This document shows positions 9,775 through 20,681 of a stretch of 64,000 nt of DNA, one piece after another (position 1 is the stretch's first letter; every line of letters starts with the position of its first letter). Under the pieces are notes generated by a model, which ran no database searches, had not been told where the DNA came from, and worked only from the letters and a program-made list of their open reading frames with translations. Both the position numbers and the translations under genes were made by a program. The stretch is from Bacteroidaceae bacterium (lineage in GTDB: Bacteria > Bacteroidota > Bacteroidia > Bacteroidales > Bacteroidaceae): NCBI GenBank assembly GCA_900769765.1, contig CAAGHW010000005.1:1-64000 (forward strand). The letters are read 5' to 3'.

Positions 9775-10143
9775 TTAAAGTACTTCCGGTGCCAAAGATA
9801 CAACCTTTGTATAATCAGTTGCACGAAGCTCACGCGCTACAGGACCGAAGATACGGCTACCGCGCATTTCGCCGGCATTGTTAAGCAGAATGCAGGCATT
9901 GTCATCGAAACGGATATAAGAACCGTCCTGACGACGAACCTCTTTCTTAGTACGAACAATAAGAGCTTTTGATACAGCTCCCTTCTTCAAATCGCTAGAG
10001 GGGATAACGCTCTTCACAGAGACTACGATAACATCCCCTACAGAAGCATAGCGGCGACGTGTACCACCGAGTACACGGATACAAAGAGCCTCCTTTGCAC
10101 CGCTATTATCACATACTGTAAGTCTTGATTCAACCTGGATCAT
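9775..10143 (-). CDS. rplN: 50S ribosomal protein L14
   Basis: L14 lies at the subunit interface and takes part in an intersubunit bridge. The protein starts [19 protein letters not shown] and has the conserved [15 protein letters not shown] and [18 protein letters not shown] blocks; 122 residues is the usual length. It starts two bases after rpsQ. Confidence 0.97.
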   Translation of the reverse strand: MIQVESRLTVCDNSGAKEALCIRVLGGTRRRYASVGDVIVVSVKSVIPSSDLKKGAVSKALIVRTKKEVRRQDGSYIRFDDNACILLNNAGEMRGSRIFGPVARELRATDYTKVVSLAPEVL

Positions 10144-10145
10144 AA

Positions 10146-10403
10146 TTACTTAACTTTTTCGATGATTTCTACTAATCTCCATCTCTTGGTCTTACTCAAG
10201 GGACGAGTCTCCATGATACGTACTGTATCGCCTACAGAACACTCCTGCTTCTCATCGTGTACATGATATTTCTTTGTTCTGCTCACGAATTTACCATAGA
10301 TGGGGTGTTTCTCCTTAAATTTGGCAGCAACGGTAATTGTCTTGTCCATTTTGTTGCTTACAACAATACCGGTACGCTCTTTTCTCAAATTTCTAACTTC
10401 CAT
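10146..10403 (-). CDS. rpsQ: 30S ribosomal protein S17
   Basis: S17 is a primary 16S rRNA-binding protein of the 30S body, an OB-fold protein. The 85 residues contain [36 protein letters not shown] and [17 protein letters not shown], all family hallmarks. It lies between rpmC and rplN. Confidence 0.97.
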   Translation of the reverse strand: MEVRNLRKERTGIVVSNKMDKTITVAAKFKEKHPIYGKFVSRTKKYHVHDEKQECSVGDTVRIMETRPLSKTKRWRLVEIIEKVK

Positions 10404-10412
10404 AAGTCTTAA

Positions 10413-10607
10413 TTATTTATTTAATTCGCGAGAGCGCAACTCACCCTTCATACGCGCGATATCGCGACGCATTTTCTTCAACAACTCAGGATTCTCCAAT
10501 GGTGATATTGCATGATTAAGCTTCATCTGGGCATAACGCATTACATCAGCCTCAACTCTTTCCTGCAGCTCTGCTGTAGAGAGCTCTCTAATTTCTGCTA
10601 TTTTCAT
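10413..10607 (-). CDS. rpmC: 50S ribosomal protein L29
   Basis: L29 is a small helical hairpin protein at the tunnel exit where signal recognition particle and trigger factor dock. The 64 residues (MKIAEIRELSTAELQERVEA at the start, LKKMRRDIARMKGELRSRE at the end) fit the family. It begins two bases after rplP. Confidence 0.95.
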   Translation of the reverse strand: MKIAEIRELSTAELQERVEADVMRYAQMKLNHAISPLENPELLKKMRRDIARMKGELRSRELNK

Positions 10608-10609
10608 AA

Positions 10610-11038
10610 TTATGCCTTATTATAATCGTAATCGCGTCTAACAATAAACTTAGTTGTAACAGGAAGCTTCTGAGCAGCGAGACGCAAAGCCTCTTTTGCT
10701 ACCTCAAATGAAACTCCTTCAATCTCGATAAGGATACGACCCGGTGTTACGGGGAACACAAAACCTTCTGGATCACCCTTACCCTTACCCATACGTACAT
10801 CGGCAGGCTTACGAGTGATTGGTTTATCAGGGAATACACGGAGCCAAACCTGACCTTGACGTTGCATGTAACGAGTTACTGCAATACGAGCGGCCTCAAT
10901 CTGACGACCATTCAACCATTTATATTGCAAACACTTGATTCCGAAAGAACCGAAAGCGAGCTGGTTACCGCGAGTAGCGAAACCTTTGGTCACGCCGTGC
11001 TGCACTCTTCTATATTTTGTTTTCTTAGGCTGTAACAT
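10610..11038 (-). CDS. rplP: 50S ribosomal protein L16
   Basis: L16 is needed for late 50S maturation and contacts the A-site tRNA elbow. The 142-residue product begins [20 protein letters not shown] and contains [20 protein letters not shown] and [19 protein letters not shown]. It stands between rpsC and rpmC. Confidence 0.97.
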   Translation of the reverse strand: MLQPKKTKYRRVQHGVTKGFATRGNQLAFGSFGIKCLQYKWLNGRQIEAARIAVTRYMQRQGQVWLRVFPDKPITRKPADVRMGKGKGDPEGFVFPVTPGRILIEIEGVSFEVAKEALRLAAQKLPVTTKFIVRRDYDYNKA

Positions 11039-11058
11039 AATTCTTGAAATTCAATTCG

Positions 11059-11787
11059 TTAGCGATTGTTGTTTTTCTTACGTTTGAAGTTTCTTCCGCC
11101 AGCCTGGTTGTTGTTGAAACCGCTCTCCTTACCCTGTGTAAAGTTTGGAGCCAAGTCTCTCTTACCGTAAACCTCACCACGGCAGATCCATACCTTGATA
11201 CCAAGAATACCAACCTTTGTCAAAGCCTCAGCCTGGCAGTAGTCGATGTCTGCACGGAATGTGTGAAGAGGAGTACGACCCTCCTTGTACATCTCCGAAC
11301 GAGCCATTTCAGCACCATTCAAACGGCCTGAAATCTGAATCTTGATACCCTCAGCACCCATACGCATTGTGTTTGCGATAGCTGCCTTGATGGCACGGCG
11401 ATAAGCAATCTTGCCCTCAACCTGACGTGCTATGCTGTTAGCAACGATAGTTGCGTCAAGCTCTAGCTTCTTAACCTCAAAAATATTAATCTGAATATCC
11501 TTGTCAGTGATCTTCTTCAACTCCTCTTTCAACTTATCTACTTCCTGACCACCCTTACCGATGATGATACCGGGCTTAGCGGTACATACGGTAATTGTAA
11601 CAAGTTTCAAAGTACGCTCGATGACAATCTTCGAAACGCTGGCCTTAGCCAAACGTACATTAAGGTATTTTCTGATCTTTGAATCTTCTACCAATTCGTC
11701 ACCGTAGTTTTTACCACCGTACCAGTTGGAATCCCATCCTCTGATGATACCTAGTCGATTACTAATTGGATTAACCTTCTGTCCCAT
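11059..11787 (-). CDS. rpsC: 30S ribosomal protein S3
   Basis: S3 forms part of the mRNA entry tunnel and has helicase-like activity with S4 and S5. The 242 residues start [20 protein letters not shown]; a KH domain with the [14 protein letters not shown] loop is at about residues 74-87; the C-terminal domain [22 protein letters not shown] follows, and the end is basic and Asn-rich. The start codon lies 17 bases inside the end of rplV, so the two genes overlap and are probably translationally coupled. Confidence 0.97.
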   Translation of the reverse strand: MGQKVNPISNRLGIIRGWDSNWYGGKNYGDELVEDSKIRKYLNVRLAKASVSKIVIERTLKLVTITVCTAKPGIIIGKGGQEVDKLKEELKKITDKDIQINIFEVKKLELDATIVANSIARQVEGKIAYRRAIKAAIANTMRMGAEGIKIQISGRLNGAEMARSEMYKEGRTPLHTFRADIDYCQAEALTKVGILGIKVWICRGEVYGKRDLAPNFTQGKESGFNNNQAGGRNFKRKKNNNR

Positions 11788-12205
11788 TGCTTTCTACTTT
11801 TTTATTGTCATTATTTACTTTAGTGTCCACGTAGATTGTAACGTGGTTGGAACGCTTACGGATTCTGTATCCGCGACCCTGAGGCGCTGGACGCATGCGA
11901 TAAAGTGTGCGTGCCTCATCTACGAAAATCTGTGAGATGTAAAGCTCGCCATTCTCATCCTTGCGCTCGTTTTTCTGCTCCCAGTTCGCGATAGCTGAAC
12001 GCAACAGTTTCTCAACGTTGTTTGAAGCAGCTTTTGTAGAGAACTTCAAGACACCGAGTGCACGACCTACCTCCATACCACGAACCATGTCAGCCACGAG
12101 GCGCATCTTACGAGGTGAAGAAGGGATATCCTTTGCACTGGCGAAGTAAAGGCTTTTACGAGCCTCTTTTCTCTTGTCAGCAGCTAATTTCTTTCTTGCT
12201 CCCAT
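11771..12205 (-). CDS. rplV: 50S ribosomal protein L22
   Basis: L22 lines the peptide exit tunnel with a beta-hairpin (here [19 protein letters not shown]). The 144 residues exceed the usual 110 or so: an extra basic N-terminus ([17 protein letters not shown]) and an Asn/Lys/Glu-rich C-terminal tail of about 18 residues, whose coding end overlaps rpsC. The core [18 protein letters not shown] is canonical. Confidence 0.96.
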   Translation of the reverse strand: MGARKKLAADKRKEARKSLYFASAKDIPSSPRKMRLVADMVRGMEVGRALGVLKFSTKAASNNVEKLLRSAIANWEQKNERKDENGELYISQIFVDEARTLYRMRPAPQGRGYRIRKRSNHVTIYVDTKVNNDNKKVESNGTEG

Positions 12206-12242
12206 TATTTTATTCTATTTAATTCAATTTTTAAAAACCTGC

Positions 12243-12512
12243 TTATTTCTTACGGTTACCAGAGTGACCACGGAATGTACGTGTTGGTGCAAACTCACCA
12301 AGCTTGTGACCTACCATGTTTTCTGTTACGTAAACAGGGATAAATTTATTACCGTTATGAACAGCGATTGTGTGTCCCACAAAATCGGGAGAAATCATAG
12401 AAGCACGAGCCCAAGACTTGATGACCGATTTCTTACCGCTCTCGTTCATGGCAAGCACTTTGCTCTCCAATTTTACATTGATATACGGACCTTTTTTTAA
12501 TGAACGACTCAT
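12243..12512 (-). CDS. rpsS: 30S ribosomal protein S19
   Basis: S19 binds S13 in the head of the 30S subunit. The 89-residue protein starts [19 protein letters not shown] and contains TWARAS-like [22 protein letters not shown] and [16 protein letters not shown]. Standard length and place between rplB and rplV. Confidence 0.97.
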   Translation of the reverse strand: MSRSLKKGPYINVKLESKVLAMNESGKKSVIKSWARASMISPDFVGHTIAVHNGNKFIPVYVTENMVGHKLGEFAPTRTFRGHSGNRKK

Positions 12513-12536
12513 ATTATTTCAAAAATTTCCTTATTA

Positions 12537-13361
12537 TTACTTCTTTCTTCTCTCAATAATGTACTTAGAAGACTGCTTCTTAGGTGCACGAGTCTTAAGA
12601 CCCTTAGCATACAAGCCCTTACGTGAACGTGGGTGTCCACCAGAAGCACGACCTTCACCACCACCCATCGGGTGATCTACAGGGTTCATAACAACACCAC
12701 GGTTGTGAGGACGACGACCCAACCAACGTGAGCGACCAGCCTTACCTGAGCACTCGAGAGCGTGGTCTGAGTTACCTACTGTACCTACTGTAGCACGGCA
12801 AGTACCCAAGATACGACGAACCTCTCCTGAAGGCAACTTGATTACGCAGTAGTTCTCGTCACGAGAAACAATCTGTGCAAAGTTACCGGCTGAACGCACA
12901 AGAATAGCGCCCTGACCGGGACGAAGCTCGATATTGTGAACAACTGTACCGATAGGAATATTCTTCAAAGGAAGAGTATTACCAACCTCGGGAGCAGCAT
13001 CAGCACCTGACATCAGAACTGCGCCAACCTCCAAACCATTAGGAGCAATTATATAACTTTTCTCACCATCAGCATAACACAACAAAGCGATACGAGCTGA
13101 ACGGTTTGGATCATACTCGATAGTCTTTACTGTAGCGGGGATACCGTCCTTGTTACGCTTGAAATCAATAAATCTGAATTTGCGCTTGTGACCTCCACCT
13201 CTATAACGCATGGTCATCTTACCATCGTTATTACGTCCGCCTGTCGAACGCTTACCGGTTACAAGCGATTTTTCTGGTACCGCAGCAGTGATCTCTTCGA
13301 AGGTACCAATAACCTTATGTCTCTGGCCCGGTGTTGTAGGCTTAAATTTACGTACTGCCAT
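12537..13361 (-). CDS. rplB: 50S ribosomal protein L2
   Basis: L2 is essential for subunit association and the peptidyl transferase centre. The 274-residue protein has the N-terminal OB-like domain ([20 protein letters not shown]), the SH3-like domain and the conserved C-terminal loop [20 protein letters not shown] carrying the His that corresponds to E. coli His229. Followed 24 bases later by rpsS. Confidence 0.97.
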   Translation of the reverse strand: MAVRKFKPTTPGQRHKVIGTFEEITAAVPEKSLVTGKRSTGGRNNDGKMTMRYRGGGHKRKFRFIDFKRNKDGIPATVKTIEYDPNRSARIALLCYADGEKSYIIAPNGLEVGAVLMSGADAAPEVGNTLPLKNIPIGTVVHNIELRPGQGAILVRSAGNFAQIVSRDENYCVIKLPSGEVRRILGTCRATVGTVGNSDHALECSGKAGRSRWLGRRPHNRGVVMNPVDHPMGGGEGRASGGHPRSRKGLYAKGLKTRAPKKQSSKYIIERRKK

Positions 13362-13366
13362 CTTTA

Positions 13367-13657
13367 TTAAATGTTACTATAAAAATCAATAGTATCGCCC
13401 TCCTTAAGTGTGACGATAGCCTTCTTAACAGCGTTTGTACGACCCTTAACCAAGCCCGCCTTTGTATAACGGCTCTTGTTCTTACCAGCGTAGTTCATTG
13501 TATTTACATCAACTACAGTCACATTGTACAACGCCTCAATCTCTTTCTTAATTACCAACTTGTTAGCCTCAGGACGAACAAGAAAACCAAAGCGGTTAAA
13601 CTGGTCAGTGATGTTAGTCATCTTCTCAGTGACTATAGGTTTAATCAATACTCCCAT
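13367..13657 (-). CDS. rplW: 50S ribosomal protein L23
   Basis: L23 is the docking site for trigger factor and signal recognition particle at the tunnel exit. The 96 residues include [11 protein letters not shown] at the N-terminus, [20 protein letters not shown] and the basic loop [20 protein letters not shown]. Two bases separate it from rplD; rplB follows after five bases. Confidence 0.96.
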   Translation of the reverse strand: MGVLIKPIVTEKMTNITDQFNRFGFLVRPEANKLVIKKEIEALYNVTVVDVNTMNYAGKNKSRYTKAGLVKGRTNAVKKAIVTLKEGDTIDFYSNI

Positions 13658-13659
13658 TT

Positions 13660-14301
13660 TTATGCCTCCTTAGTTTTGTTTAGAGTGTTATTAATAATTT
13701 CAAGAGAACTTTCAGTCACAACCAAAACCTCGGCATTCATAATACCATAGGTATTAATGTCCGAAGCAATTGCCATCTGAGTACCCTTCAAATTTCTAGC
13801 TGACAAATATACTGCTTTATTGCTAGATGGCAAAACAAACAATTGTTTCTTTTCAGAAACTTTAAGATTGTTTAACACTTCAACAAAAGACTTTGTGCTT
13901 GGAGCATCAAAATTGAAGTCCTCTACAACAACAATAGCATTGTCGATTGCCTTCTGAGAAAGAGCAGATTTACGTGCAAGCTGCTTAACTTTCTTGTTCA
14001 ACTTAAAGTTGTAATCACGTGGAGTAGGACCGAAAACACGTGCACCACCCACCAACAGAGGTGAGTTGATATCACCACGACGAGCACCACCGCCACCTTT
14101 CTGACGACCGAGCTTACGTGTTGAACCTGACATTTCGCTTCTCTCCTTTGACTTGTGTGTTCCCTGACGCTGAGCAGCAAGATACTGTCTAACAGCCATG
14201 TACACAACATGCTCGTTAGGCTCGATTCCGAAGATAGACTCGTCTAACGTAACCTTTCTACCGGTGCTTTCACCCTTAATATTTAATACGCTGACTTCCA
14301 T
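13660..14301 (-). CDS. rplD: 50S ribosomal protein L4
   Basis: L4 reaches into the exit tunnel with an extended loop, here [19 protein letters not shown], and in E. coli represses the S10 operon. The 213-residue product has the globular domain residues [20 protein letters not shown] and [20 protein letters not shown]. Its start overlaps the last base of the rplC stop codon. Confidence 0.96.
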   Translation of the reverse strand: MEVSVLNIKGESTGRKVTLDESIFGIEPNEHVVYMAVRQYLAAQRQGTHKSKERSEMSGSTRKLGRQKGGGGARRGDINSPLLVGGARVFGPTPRDYNFKLNKKVKQLARKSALSQKAIDNAIVVVEDFNFDAPSTKSFVEVLNNLKVSEKKQLFVLPSSNKAVYLSARNLKGTQMAIASDINTYGIMNAEVLVVTESSLEIINNTLNKTKEA

Positions 14302-14918
14302 TACTTTTCAATTATTACGATTGAACCATTGTAACCTGGAACCGAACCCTTGATAACCAATAGGTTGTGCTCAGGAATAACCTTTAACACTTGTAGGTTG
14401 TGTGTAGTAACACGAGCGTTACCCATCTGTCCACCCATGCGAAGGCCTTTGAATACCTTTGCAGGATAAGAACAAGCACCGATTGAACCCGGCTTGCGAG
14501 CGCGGTTGTGCTGACCGTGAGTAGCCTGACCTACACCACCAAAGTTGTGTCTTTTAACAACACCCTGGAAACCCTTACCCTTTGAAGTACCTGTTACGCT
14601 AACGTAGTTAGTATCAGCAAAGAGATCTACTGTGATAACATCGCCCAAAGCGAGCTCTGTCTCAAAACCCTTGAACTCGGCCAAGTGGCGCTTGGGAGTT
14701 ACACCGGCCTTCTTGAAGTGGCCTGCAAGAGGAGCGCTGATACGGCTCTCCTTCTGATCCTGGAAACCAACCTGAACAGCCTCATAGCCATCCTTCTCGA
14801 TTGTTTTCACCTGTGTAACTGCGCAAGGACCTGCTTCGATAACAGTGCATGGAACATTCTTACCATCGGCACTGAAAACGGACATCATTCCGATTTTTTT
14901 TCCTAATAATCCTGGCAT
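14301..14918 (-). CDS. rplC: 50S ribosomal protein L3
   Basis: L3 initiates 50S assembly and reaches close to the peptidyl transferase centre. The 205 residues show [15 protein letters not shown] at the start and the central [20 protein letters not shown] and [18 protein letters not shown] blocks. It overlaps rplD by one base and follows rpsJ by 37 bases. Confidence 0.97.
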   Translation of the reverse strand: MPGLLGKKIGMMSVFSADGKNVPCTVIEAGPCAVTQVKTIEKDGYEAVQVGFQDQKESRISAPLAGHFKKAGVTPKRHLAEFKGFETELALGDVITVDLFADTNYVSVTGTSKGKGFQGVVKRHNFGGVGQATHGQHNRARKPGSIGACSYPAKVFKGLRMGGQMGNARVTTHNLQVLKVIPEHNLLVIKGSVPGYNGSIVIIEK

Positions 14919-14955
14919 TTCAGTTTAATTTAAAAAATTAGTAAACAACATTTAA

Positions 14956-15261
14956 TTACACTTTAATCTCAACCTCAACTCCTGAAGGCAACTCAAGCTT
15001 CATAAGAGCGTCAACAGTCTTAGCTGTAGAGCTGTAGATGTCGATCAATCTCTTGAAAGAAGAGAGCTGGAACTGCTCACGTGACTTCTTGTTCACGAAA
15101 GTAGAACGGTTAACTGTGAAAATACGCTTGTGTGTAGGCAATGGAATTGGACCGCTTACGATAGCGCCTGTAGCCTTCACTGTCTTTACAATCTTCTCAG
15201 CTGACTTGTCAACCAAGTTGTGATCGTAAGATTTAAGTTTAATTCTAATTTTTTGACTCAT
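14956..15261 (-). CDS. rpsJ: 30S ribosomal protein S10
   Basis: S10 is in the 30S head and also acts as NusE in transcription antitermination. The 101-residue protein starts [20 protein letters not shown] and has [20 protein letters not shown]. It is the first gene of the S10 part of the cluster, 77 bases after fusA, with a stable hairpin in the gap. Confidence 0.97.
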   Translation of the reverse strand: MSQKIRIKLKSYDHNLVDKSAEKIVKTVKATGAIVSGPIPLPTHKRIFTVNRSTFVNKKSREQFQLSSFKRLIDIYSSTAKTVDALMKLELPSGVEVEIKV

Positions 15262-15291
15262 CGTCTTTTAATATTTATAAAATTTATAATT

Positions 15292-15327
15292 GCCTGTCGG
15301 TTAAGAGTCATTCGCTAACCGACAGGC
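15292..15327 (-). terminator. Hairpin between fusA and rpsJ (attenuator or weak terminator)
   Basis: Arms 15292-15303 and 15316-15327 form a perfect 12-base-pair stem (GCCTGTCGGTTA and its complement) with a 12-base loop, starting 11 bases past the fusA stop. On the minus strand it is followed by an AT-rich run (AATTATAAATTTTATAAATA) rather than a clean T tract, so partial termination or RNA processing between the str and S10 segments is more likely than complete termination. Confidence 0.65.
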
Positions 15328-15338
15328 CTGAATTATTT

Positions 15339-17432
15339 TTACTTCTGAAGTTCCTCGAGAATCTGCTTTGTCAAAGAAGCACTTACCTGCTCGTGGTGAT
15401 CGTAAGTCATTGATGATGTTGCACGACCTGAAGTGATGGTACGCAATGATGTTACGTAACCGAACATTTCTGATAGCGGAACCATAGCCTTAACGATACG
15501 AGCACCGGTACGGCTTGTCTCAAAGCCCTCAACCTGACCACGACGCTTGTTAAGGTCGGCGATAACATCACCCATGCTCTCCTCAGGAGTTACAACCTCA
15601 AGCTTCATTACAGGCTCGAGAAGTACAGGATTTGCCTTCTGGCAAGCGTTCTTATAAGCCTGGATAGCACAAACCTCGAATGACAACTGGTCAGAGTCAA
15701 CGGGGTGATAACCACCATCGAGAAGAACAACCTTCAAAGACTCCATTGGGTAGCCTGCAAGAACACCGGCCTTGATAGCTGTCTGGAAGCCCTTCTGTAC
15801 TGATGGGATGAATTCCTTAGGAACGTTACCACCCTTAACTTCGTTAACGAACTGAAGGTTACCCTCCTTGAAGTCCTCATCAGCAGGACCAACAGAAACA
15901 AGGATCTTAGCATATTTACCCTTACCACCGGTCTGCTTCTTGTAAGTCTCATCAACCTGAACAGTACCTGTGATAGCCTCTTTGTAGCTAACCTGTGGAC
16001 GACCCTGGTTACACTCAACGCTGAACTCACGTTTCAGACGGTCGATGATAATCTCAAGGTGAAGCTCACCCATACCAGAGATGATTGTCTGACCTGACTG
16101 CTCGTCTGTTCTTACAGTAAATGTAGGATCCTCCTCTGCAAGCTTAGCAAGACCGTTAGCAAGTTTGTCAAGGTCTTTCTGTGTCTTAGGCTCAACAGCG
16201 ATAGAGATCACAGGATCAGGGAATGTCATAGACTCGAGTACGATTGGAGCATCCTCTGCACAGAGTGTATCACCTGTACGAACGTCCTTCATACCGATAA
16301 CCGCACCGATATCACCGGCACCGAGAACCTCTACAGGGTTCTGCTTGTTTGAGTGCATCTGGAACATACGAGAGATACGCTCCTTGCGGCCTGAACGTGT
16401 GTCAAGGATATATGAACCTGACTCGAGCTTACCTGAGTAAACGCGAACGTAGATCAAACGACCAACGAATGGGTTTGTAGCAATCTTGAACACAAGAGCA
16501 GAAGTCTTGTCATCCTCAGATGGCTTACGTGCCTCCATCTCATCTGTCTTAGGATTCATACCCTCGATAGCTGGAGTATCGATTGGAGAAGGCAAGAATG
16601 CACATACAAAGTCAAGAAGTGGCTGAACACCCTTGTTCTTGAAAGAAGAACCGCAAGTCATAGGAGTAATCTCCAATGCAAGTGTACCCTTACGGATAGC
16701 CGCGATAATCTCCTCCTCTGTGATTGACTCAGGCTCCTCAAGAACCTTCATCATCAACTCCTCATCGAAGTCAGCAGCCTTCTCAAGAAGGTGCTCTCTC
16801 CACTGGTTAGCCTCATCAACCAACTCTGCAGGGATTTCCTCAACAGTGTAATCCAAAGCACCGTCTTTATAAACAAGCGCCTTCATTGTGATAAGGTTGA
16901 TAACACCAAGGAATTTCTCCTCAGAACCGATAGGAATTGTTACAGGACATGGGTTAGCACCAAGAATCTCCTTCATCTGACGCATTACAGAGAAATAATC
17001 AGCACCTGAACGGTCCATCTTATTTACGTAAGCAATACGTGGTACGTTATACTTGTCAGCCTGACGCCATACAGTCTCTGACTGAGGCTCAACACCACCT
17101 ACTGCACAGAATGCAGCGATAGCACCGTCAAGTACACGGAGTGAACGCTCTACCTCAGCGGTAAAGTCAACGTGTCCCGGAGTGTCAATCAAGTTGAACT
17201 TGTACTGCTGACCTTTCCAGTTCCAGAATGTAGTAGTAGCAGCTGATGTGATAGTGATACCACGCTCCTGCTCCTGCTCCATCCAGTCCATGGTAGCAGC
17301 ACCGTCATGTACCTCACCAATCTTGTGTGAAAGACCGGTGTAGAACAAAATACGCTCCGATGTAGTAGTCTTACCAGCATCGATGTGAGCACTAATACCG
17401 ATATTACGGGTAAATTGTAGTTCGTTTGCCAT
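15339..17432 (-). CDS. fusA: Elongation factor G
   Basis: EF-G drives translocation of tRNAs and mRNA at the cost of GTP, and recycles ribosomes with RRF. The 697-residue protein has G1 AHIDAGKTT (about residues 15-23), the switch I block [22 protein letters not shown] and [10 protein letters not shown], followed by the domains II-V typical of the family ([15 protein letters not shown] in domain [17 protein letters not shown] and [11 protein letters not shown] in domains IV/V). It follows rpsG by 18 bases. No tuf gene follows, unlike E. coli. Confidence 0.97.
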   Translation of the reverse strand: MANELQFTRNIGISAHIDAGKTTTSERILFYTGLSHKIGEVHDGAATMDWMEQEQERGITITSAATTTFWNWKGQQYKFNLIDTPGHVDFTAEVERSLRVLDGAIAAFCAVGGVEPQSETVWRQADKYNVPRIAYVNKMDRSGADYFSVMRQMKEILGANPCPVTIPIGSEEKFLGVINLITMKALVYKDGALDYTVEEIPAELVDEANQWREHLLEKAADFDEELMMKVLEEPESITEEEIIAAIRKGTLALEITPMTCGSSFKNKGVQPLLDFVCAFLPSPIDTPAIEGMNPKTDEMEARKPSEDDKTSALVFKIATNPFVGRLIYVRVYSGKLESGSYILDTRSGRKERISRMFQMHSNKQNPVEVLGAGDIGAVIGMKDVRTGDTLCAEDAPIVLESMTFPDPVISIAVEPKTQKDLDKLANGLAKLAEEDPTFTVRTDEQSGQTIISGMGELHLEIIIDRLKREFSVECNQGRPQVSYKEAITGTVQVDETYKKQTGGKGKYAKILVSVGPADEDFKEGNLQFVNEVKGGNVPKEFIPSVQKGFQTAIKAGVLAGYPMESLKVVLLDGGYHPVDSDQLSFEVCAIQAYKNACQKANPVLLEPVMKLEVVTPEESMGDVIADLNKRRGQVEGFETSRTGARIVKAMVPLSEMFGYVTSLRTITSGRATSSMTYDHHEQVSASLTKQILEELQK

Positions 17433-17450
17433 TTTCTTAAGCTGTTAGGA

Positions 17451-17927
17451 TTAGAAACGGAAATGTGCAAATGCACGGTTAGCCTCAGCCATGCGGTGCA
17501 TATCCTCTTTACGCTTGAAAGCACCACCCTGGTTGTTGAATGCATCCATAATCTCAGCGCAAAGCTTCTCTGACATTGACTTGCCACCACGTTTGCGAGC
17601 GAACAAAATCATGTTCTTCATTGAGATAGACTCTTTGCGGTCTGCACGGATTTCAGTAGGAACCTGGAATGTTGCACCACCGATACGACGAGATTTAACC
17701 TCTACCTTTGGAGTGATGTTCTCCAAAGCCTGCTTCCAAATCTCAAGTGGAGTTTTATCCTCGCTCTTCATCTTGTTACCTACAAGCTCGAGAGCACCAT
17801 AGAAAATAGTGTATGAAACGTTTTTCTTTCCGTCATACATCAGGTGGTTAACGAATTTAGAAACCATCTGATCGTTGAAAACGGGGTCTGGAAGAACCAC
17901 GCGTTTTTTTGGTTTTGCTTTTCTCAT
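17451..17927 (-). CDS. rpsG: 30S ribosomal protein S7
   Basis: S7 nucleates assembly of the 30S head and touches the E-site tRNA. The 158-residue product begins [20 protein letters not shown] and contains [32 protein letters not shown] and [20 protein letters not shown]. It lies between rpsL (185-base gap) and fusA. Confidence 0.97.
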   Translation of the reverse strand: MRKAKPKKRVVLPDPVFNDQMVSKFVNHLMYDGKKNVSYTIFYGALELVGNKMKSEDKTPLEIWKQALENITPKVEVKSRRIGGATFQVPTEIRADRKESISMKNMILFARKRGGKSMSEKLCAEIMDAFNNQGGAFKRKEDMHRMAEANRAFAHFRF

Positions 17928-18112
17928 TTTCTCTTACGAAAATTAATGTTTTTGTTTGGCTGCGTTATCTTAAATTCTTCAACACCTCCACCGAGGCATT
18001 TACTCAACCTTATAACTTCCAACAAACCAAAACTTGTTAAATAAAATATGTTTTTGCGAGTCATATCCCAAAGTCAAAGCCGGAATCACTCATCTGCCGC
18101 TTGTTTTAAGAA

Positions 18113-18493
18113 TTACTTCTTTGCTTTGGGACGCTTAGCACCATACTTTGAACGACGCTGTGTGCGGTTTGCAACACCCGCTGTATCAAGAGTACCGCGA
18201 ACGATGTGGTAACGTACACCAGGAAGGTCCTTTACACGACCACCACGAACCAAAACGATTGAGTGCTCCTGTAGGTTGTGACCTTCACCTGGGATGTAAG
18301 AGTTAACCTCTTTCTGGTTGGTCAAGCGTACACGAGCAACTTTTCTCATAGCAGAGTTAGGTTTCTTTGGAGTTGTAGTGTAAACACGTACGCACACGCC
18401 ACGACGCTGAGGACAGTTGTCGAGTGCGGGTGATTTACTTTTCTCTACAATCACCTCTCTGCCTTTTCTTACTAATTGCTGAATTGTAGGCAT
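18113..18493 (-). CDS. rpsL: 30S ribosomal protein S12
   Basis: S12 is at the decoding centre and controls accuracy. The 126 residues start [20 protein letters not shown]. The two loops in which streptomycin-resistance substitutions occur ([10 protein letters not shown] at 40-48 and [14 protein letters not shown]) have the wild-type lysines. It is the first gene of the cluster, with a promoter about 90 bases upstream and a 185-base gap to rpsG in which I see no gene. Confidence 0.97.
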   Translation of the reverse strand: MPTIQQLVRKGREVIVEKSKSPALDNCPQRRGVCVRVYTTTPKKPNSAMRKVARVRLTNQKEVNSYIPGEGHNLQEHSIVLVRGGRVKDLPGVRYHIVRGTLDTAGVANRTQRRSKYGAKRPKAKK

Positions 18494-18565
18494 TTTGTTA
18501 ATTTTTTAATTATTATATATATTGTTTTTTAAATATTTCTTAACCAGAGGGCCATAGAACACTAT

Positions 18566-18589
18566 AGTCCATTTTGGACTGCAAAGGTA
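18566..18589 (-). promoter_or_regulatory. Promoter of the ribosomal protein cluster
   Basis: On the minus strand 18582-18589 reads TACCTTTG, an exact match to the Bacteroidetes -7 consensus TAnnTTTG, preceded by a T/A-rich stretch. Transcription should start near 18576, leaving a leader of about 80 bases before rpsL. An inverted repeat AGTCCA-N3-TGGACT (18566-18580) overlaps the predicted start and could be a short RNA hairpin or a protein site. Confidence 0.65.
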
Positions 18590-18768
18590 AAAATTATTTT
18601 TCTAATAAAAAAGCATTTATCTTTTTTTTAGCAGAAACCACCAAACAAAAAGCCCTTTTTGCGCAAAAAAGGCGAAAAACAAGCCCAAAAAGCCACTTTT
18701 TGACTGTTAAAAAATATTAAATCTTTAAACCAACACTATTTTCACAGCAAAGAGCACGAAAAAAGAGC

Positions 18769-18801
18769 AAAAAAAAGTTCCCGCGCAAACGCAGGAACTT
18801 T
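18769..18801 (-). terminator. Terminator of the hpt-adk-obgE operon
   Basis: On the minus strand a stem of 12 positions with one mismatch (AAAGTTCCTGCG against CGCGGGAACTTT, loop TTTG) runs into a T tract (18769-18776). It starts 24 bases past the obgE stop codon. Confidence 0.85.
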
Positions 18802-18824
18802 CTCTTATTATATTATATAAGGTA

Positions 18825-19988
18825 TTACTCTTCATCGAAATCAAATTCATCATAGCCGAAATCCTCATCATCCACATCCTCGTCACCGGCATACTCATAA
18901 TCGTCTTCCCAGTCGGCAAAGTCAGCAGCAAGCATCTTTCTGTCATAATTACGGTGAACAAGCTCTTCGCGCTTAACAGCAGCCAAGCGGTTCTCTTCAC
19001 TATTCAATGCCCCCCACAGAATATCCTTCAGCTCCTGAATACCCTCACCCGTAGCCGCAGAGATAAACACATGAGGTACATCATCGGGCAGATTCTCCGA
19101 AAGCATCTCTTTCAGTTCCTCGTCAATGAGGTCGCATTTTGTTATTGCCAACACGCGCTGCTTGTCGAGCATTTCGGGGTTGAAGGTAGCAAGCTCGTTA
19201 AGCAACACCTCGTACTCCTTTTTGATATCATCCGTCTCAGCAGGCACCATAAAAAGCAACAGCGAGTTACGCTCGATATGACGCAAAAAACGCAAACCGA
19301 GTCCTCTACCCTGACTTGCACCCTCGATTATACCGGGGATGTCCGCCATAACAAACGATTTGTTATCGCGATAAGATACGATACCCAAGTTCGGTTCAAG
19401 TGTAGTAAAAGGATAATTGGCAATCTTTGGCTTTGCCGCAGAAACTGAAGACAACAAAGTGGATTTACCTGCATTTGGGAAGCCCACCAAGCCGACATCG
19501 GCAAGCAGTTTAAGCTCCAATGTCACCGTCATCTCCTGCATCGGTTCACCCGGCTGCGCAAAGCGTGGAGCCTGACGCGTAGGGGTTGCAAAATGGACAT
19601 TTCCAAGACCGCCACGGCCACCTTTCAACAAGGTTACAAGCTGACCGTCTTCCATTACGTCACAAAGAAACTCACCTGTCTCAGCGTTATATGCTACTGT
19701 ACCGCAAGGTACATCAACAATCTTGCTTTCGCCGTCGGCACCTGTACTTTTATTTATTCCACCGTTCTGACCGTTGCCTGCAAATATATGACGCTGGTAT
19801 TTCAAGTGAAGCAGTGTCCAATAGTTACGGTTACCACGCAGAATAATGTCACCACCTTTTCCGCCATCGCCACCGTCAGGACCACCATTGGGTATATACT
19901 TTGCACGATGAAGATGCGCCATTCCACGTCCTCCGCGACCCGAACGACACACAATCTTCACATAATCTATAAAATTCGATTCAGCCAT
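18825..19988 (-). CDS. obgE: GTPase Obg (CgtA)
   Basis: Obg is an essential GTPase that binds the 50S subunit and links ribosome maturation to stress and cell cycle. The 387-residue protein has the glycine-rich Obg fold ([34 protein letters not shown]) to about residue 158, then the G domain with GFPNAGKST, the [16 protein letters not shown] switch region and TKCDL. Instead of a folded C-terminal domain it ends in a strongly acidic tail ([19 protein letters not shown]). It is the last gene of hpt-adk-obgE, 105 bases behind adk. Confidence 0.97.
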   Translation of the reverse strand: MAESNFIDYVKIVCRSGRGGRGMAHLHRAKYIPNGGPDGGDGGKGGDIILRGNRNYWTLLHLKYQRHIFAGNGQNGGINKSTGADGESKIVDVPCGTVAYNAETGEFLCDVMEDGQLVTLLKGGRGGLGNVHFATPTRQAPRFAQPGEPMQEMTVTLELKLLADVGLVGFPNAGKSTLLSSVSAAKPKIANYPFTTLEPNLGIVSYRDNKSFVMADIPGIIEGASQGRGLGLRFLRHIERNSLLLFMVPAETDDIKKEYEVLLNELATFNPEMLDKQRVLAITKCDLIDEELKEMLSENLPDDVPHVFISAATGEGIQELKDILWGALNSEENRLAAVKREELVHRNYDRKMLAADFADWEDDYEYAGDEDVDDEDFGYDEFDFDEE

Positions 19989-20035
19989 AATAATAACATT
20001 TAGACCCTCACGGGCTATTCAACATTTCAACAGCA

Positions 20036-20059
20036 AAAGTTGCCGCATGCGGCAACTTT
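20036..20059. terminator. 24-base perfect palindrome between adk and obgE
   Basis: AAAGTTGCCGCA and its exact complement lie back to back with no loop. It is 35 bases after the adk stop. In RNA it would fold as a stem with a few terminal bases as loop, followed on the minus strand by TTTTGCTG, so it may be an intra-operon attenuator or a processing site that lowers obgE expression. Confidence 0.5.
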
Positions 20060-20093
20060 GTTTCTAAGGAACATATATTGCCCCCTATACGGT

Positions 20094-20666
20094 TCAGATT
20101 CTTGAATCTATAGCCGCTACGATATCGGCAAAGATGCGGTCAAGCTCTCCAAGACCATTGATGTAACAATGCTTGCCGTCGTTCTTGTACCACTCCTTCA
20201 AAGGCGATGTCTGTTCGTTATAGACAACAAGACGTTTTCTGATAGTCTCCTCGTTGTCGTCGGCTCTGCCAGACTCCTGACCACGCTTCAAAAGACGAGT
20301 CATGAGTTCATCTTCAGGAACATCGAGTTCAATCATCGCCGTAACCTCCTGACCACGCTCTGCAAGCATCACCTTCAAAGCCTCTGCCTGGGCTATAGTG
20401 CGTGGAAAACCATCGAAGATGACACCATTGCTGTTTACAAGATGGTCGAGCTTGCTTGCAAGAATGCTTATCATCAGATCATCGGGAATCAGATGCCCTT
20501 TGTCAATTATCTGCTGCGCAGTCTTGCCAAGTTCTGTTCCTGCAGCAATCTCACCGCGCAGAACCTCACCTGTAGAAATATGGTTAAGAGCATATTTCTC
20601 TACAATTCTCTCACTCTGAGTACCCTTACCGCTACCCGGGGCACCAAAAATCACAATATTAAGCAT
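20094..20666 (-). CDS. adk: Adenylate kinase
   Basis: Interconverts ATP + AMP and 2 ADP. The 190-residue protein starts MLNIVIFGAPGSGKGTQSE with the P-loop at about 8-15; the AMP-binding DGFPRTIAQAEAL and the arginines of the lid (LLKRGQESGRADDNEETIRKR) are visible. The lid is the short type without the zinc-binding insert, consistent with 190 rather than about 214 residues. In E. coli-like clusters adk follows secY; here it is between hpt (15 bases upstream) and obgE. Confidence 0.97.
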   Translation of the reverse strand: MLNIVIFGAPGSGKGTQSERIVEKYALNHISTGEVLRGEIAAGTELGKTAQQIIDKGHLIPDDLMISILASKLDHLVNSNGVIFDGFPRTIAQAEALKVMLAERGQEVTAMIELDVPEDELMTRLLKRGQESGRADDNEETIRKRLVVYNEQTSPLKEWYKNDGKHCYINGLGELDRIFADIVAAIDSRI

Positions 20667-20681
20667 ATAATATTACGTTTA

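Larger units (their letters stand above)
18494..18824. other. Intergenic region: rpsL promoter and obgE terminator
   Basis: This 331-base AT-rich stretch holds no gene. It contains, on the minus strand, the obgE terminator (18769-18801), a very A/T-rich tract (18600-18720) that may act as an UP-like upstream element, the promoter -7 element of the ribosomal cluster (18582-18589) and a short perfect inverted repeat AGTCCA/TGGACT (18566-18580) near the start of the expected leader RNA. Confidence 0.7.
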
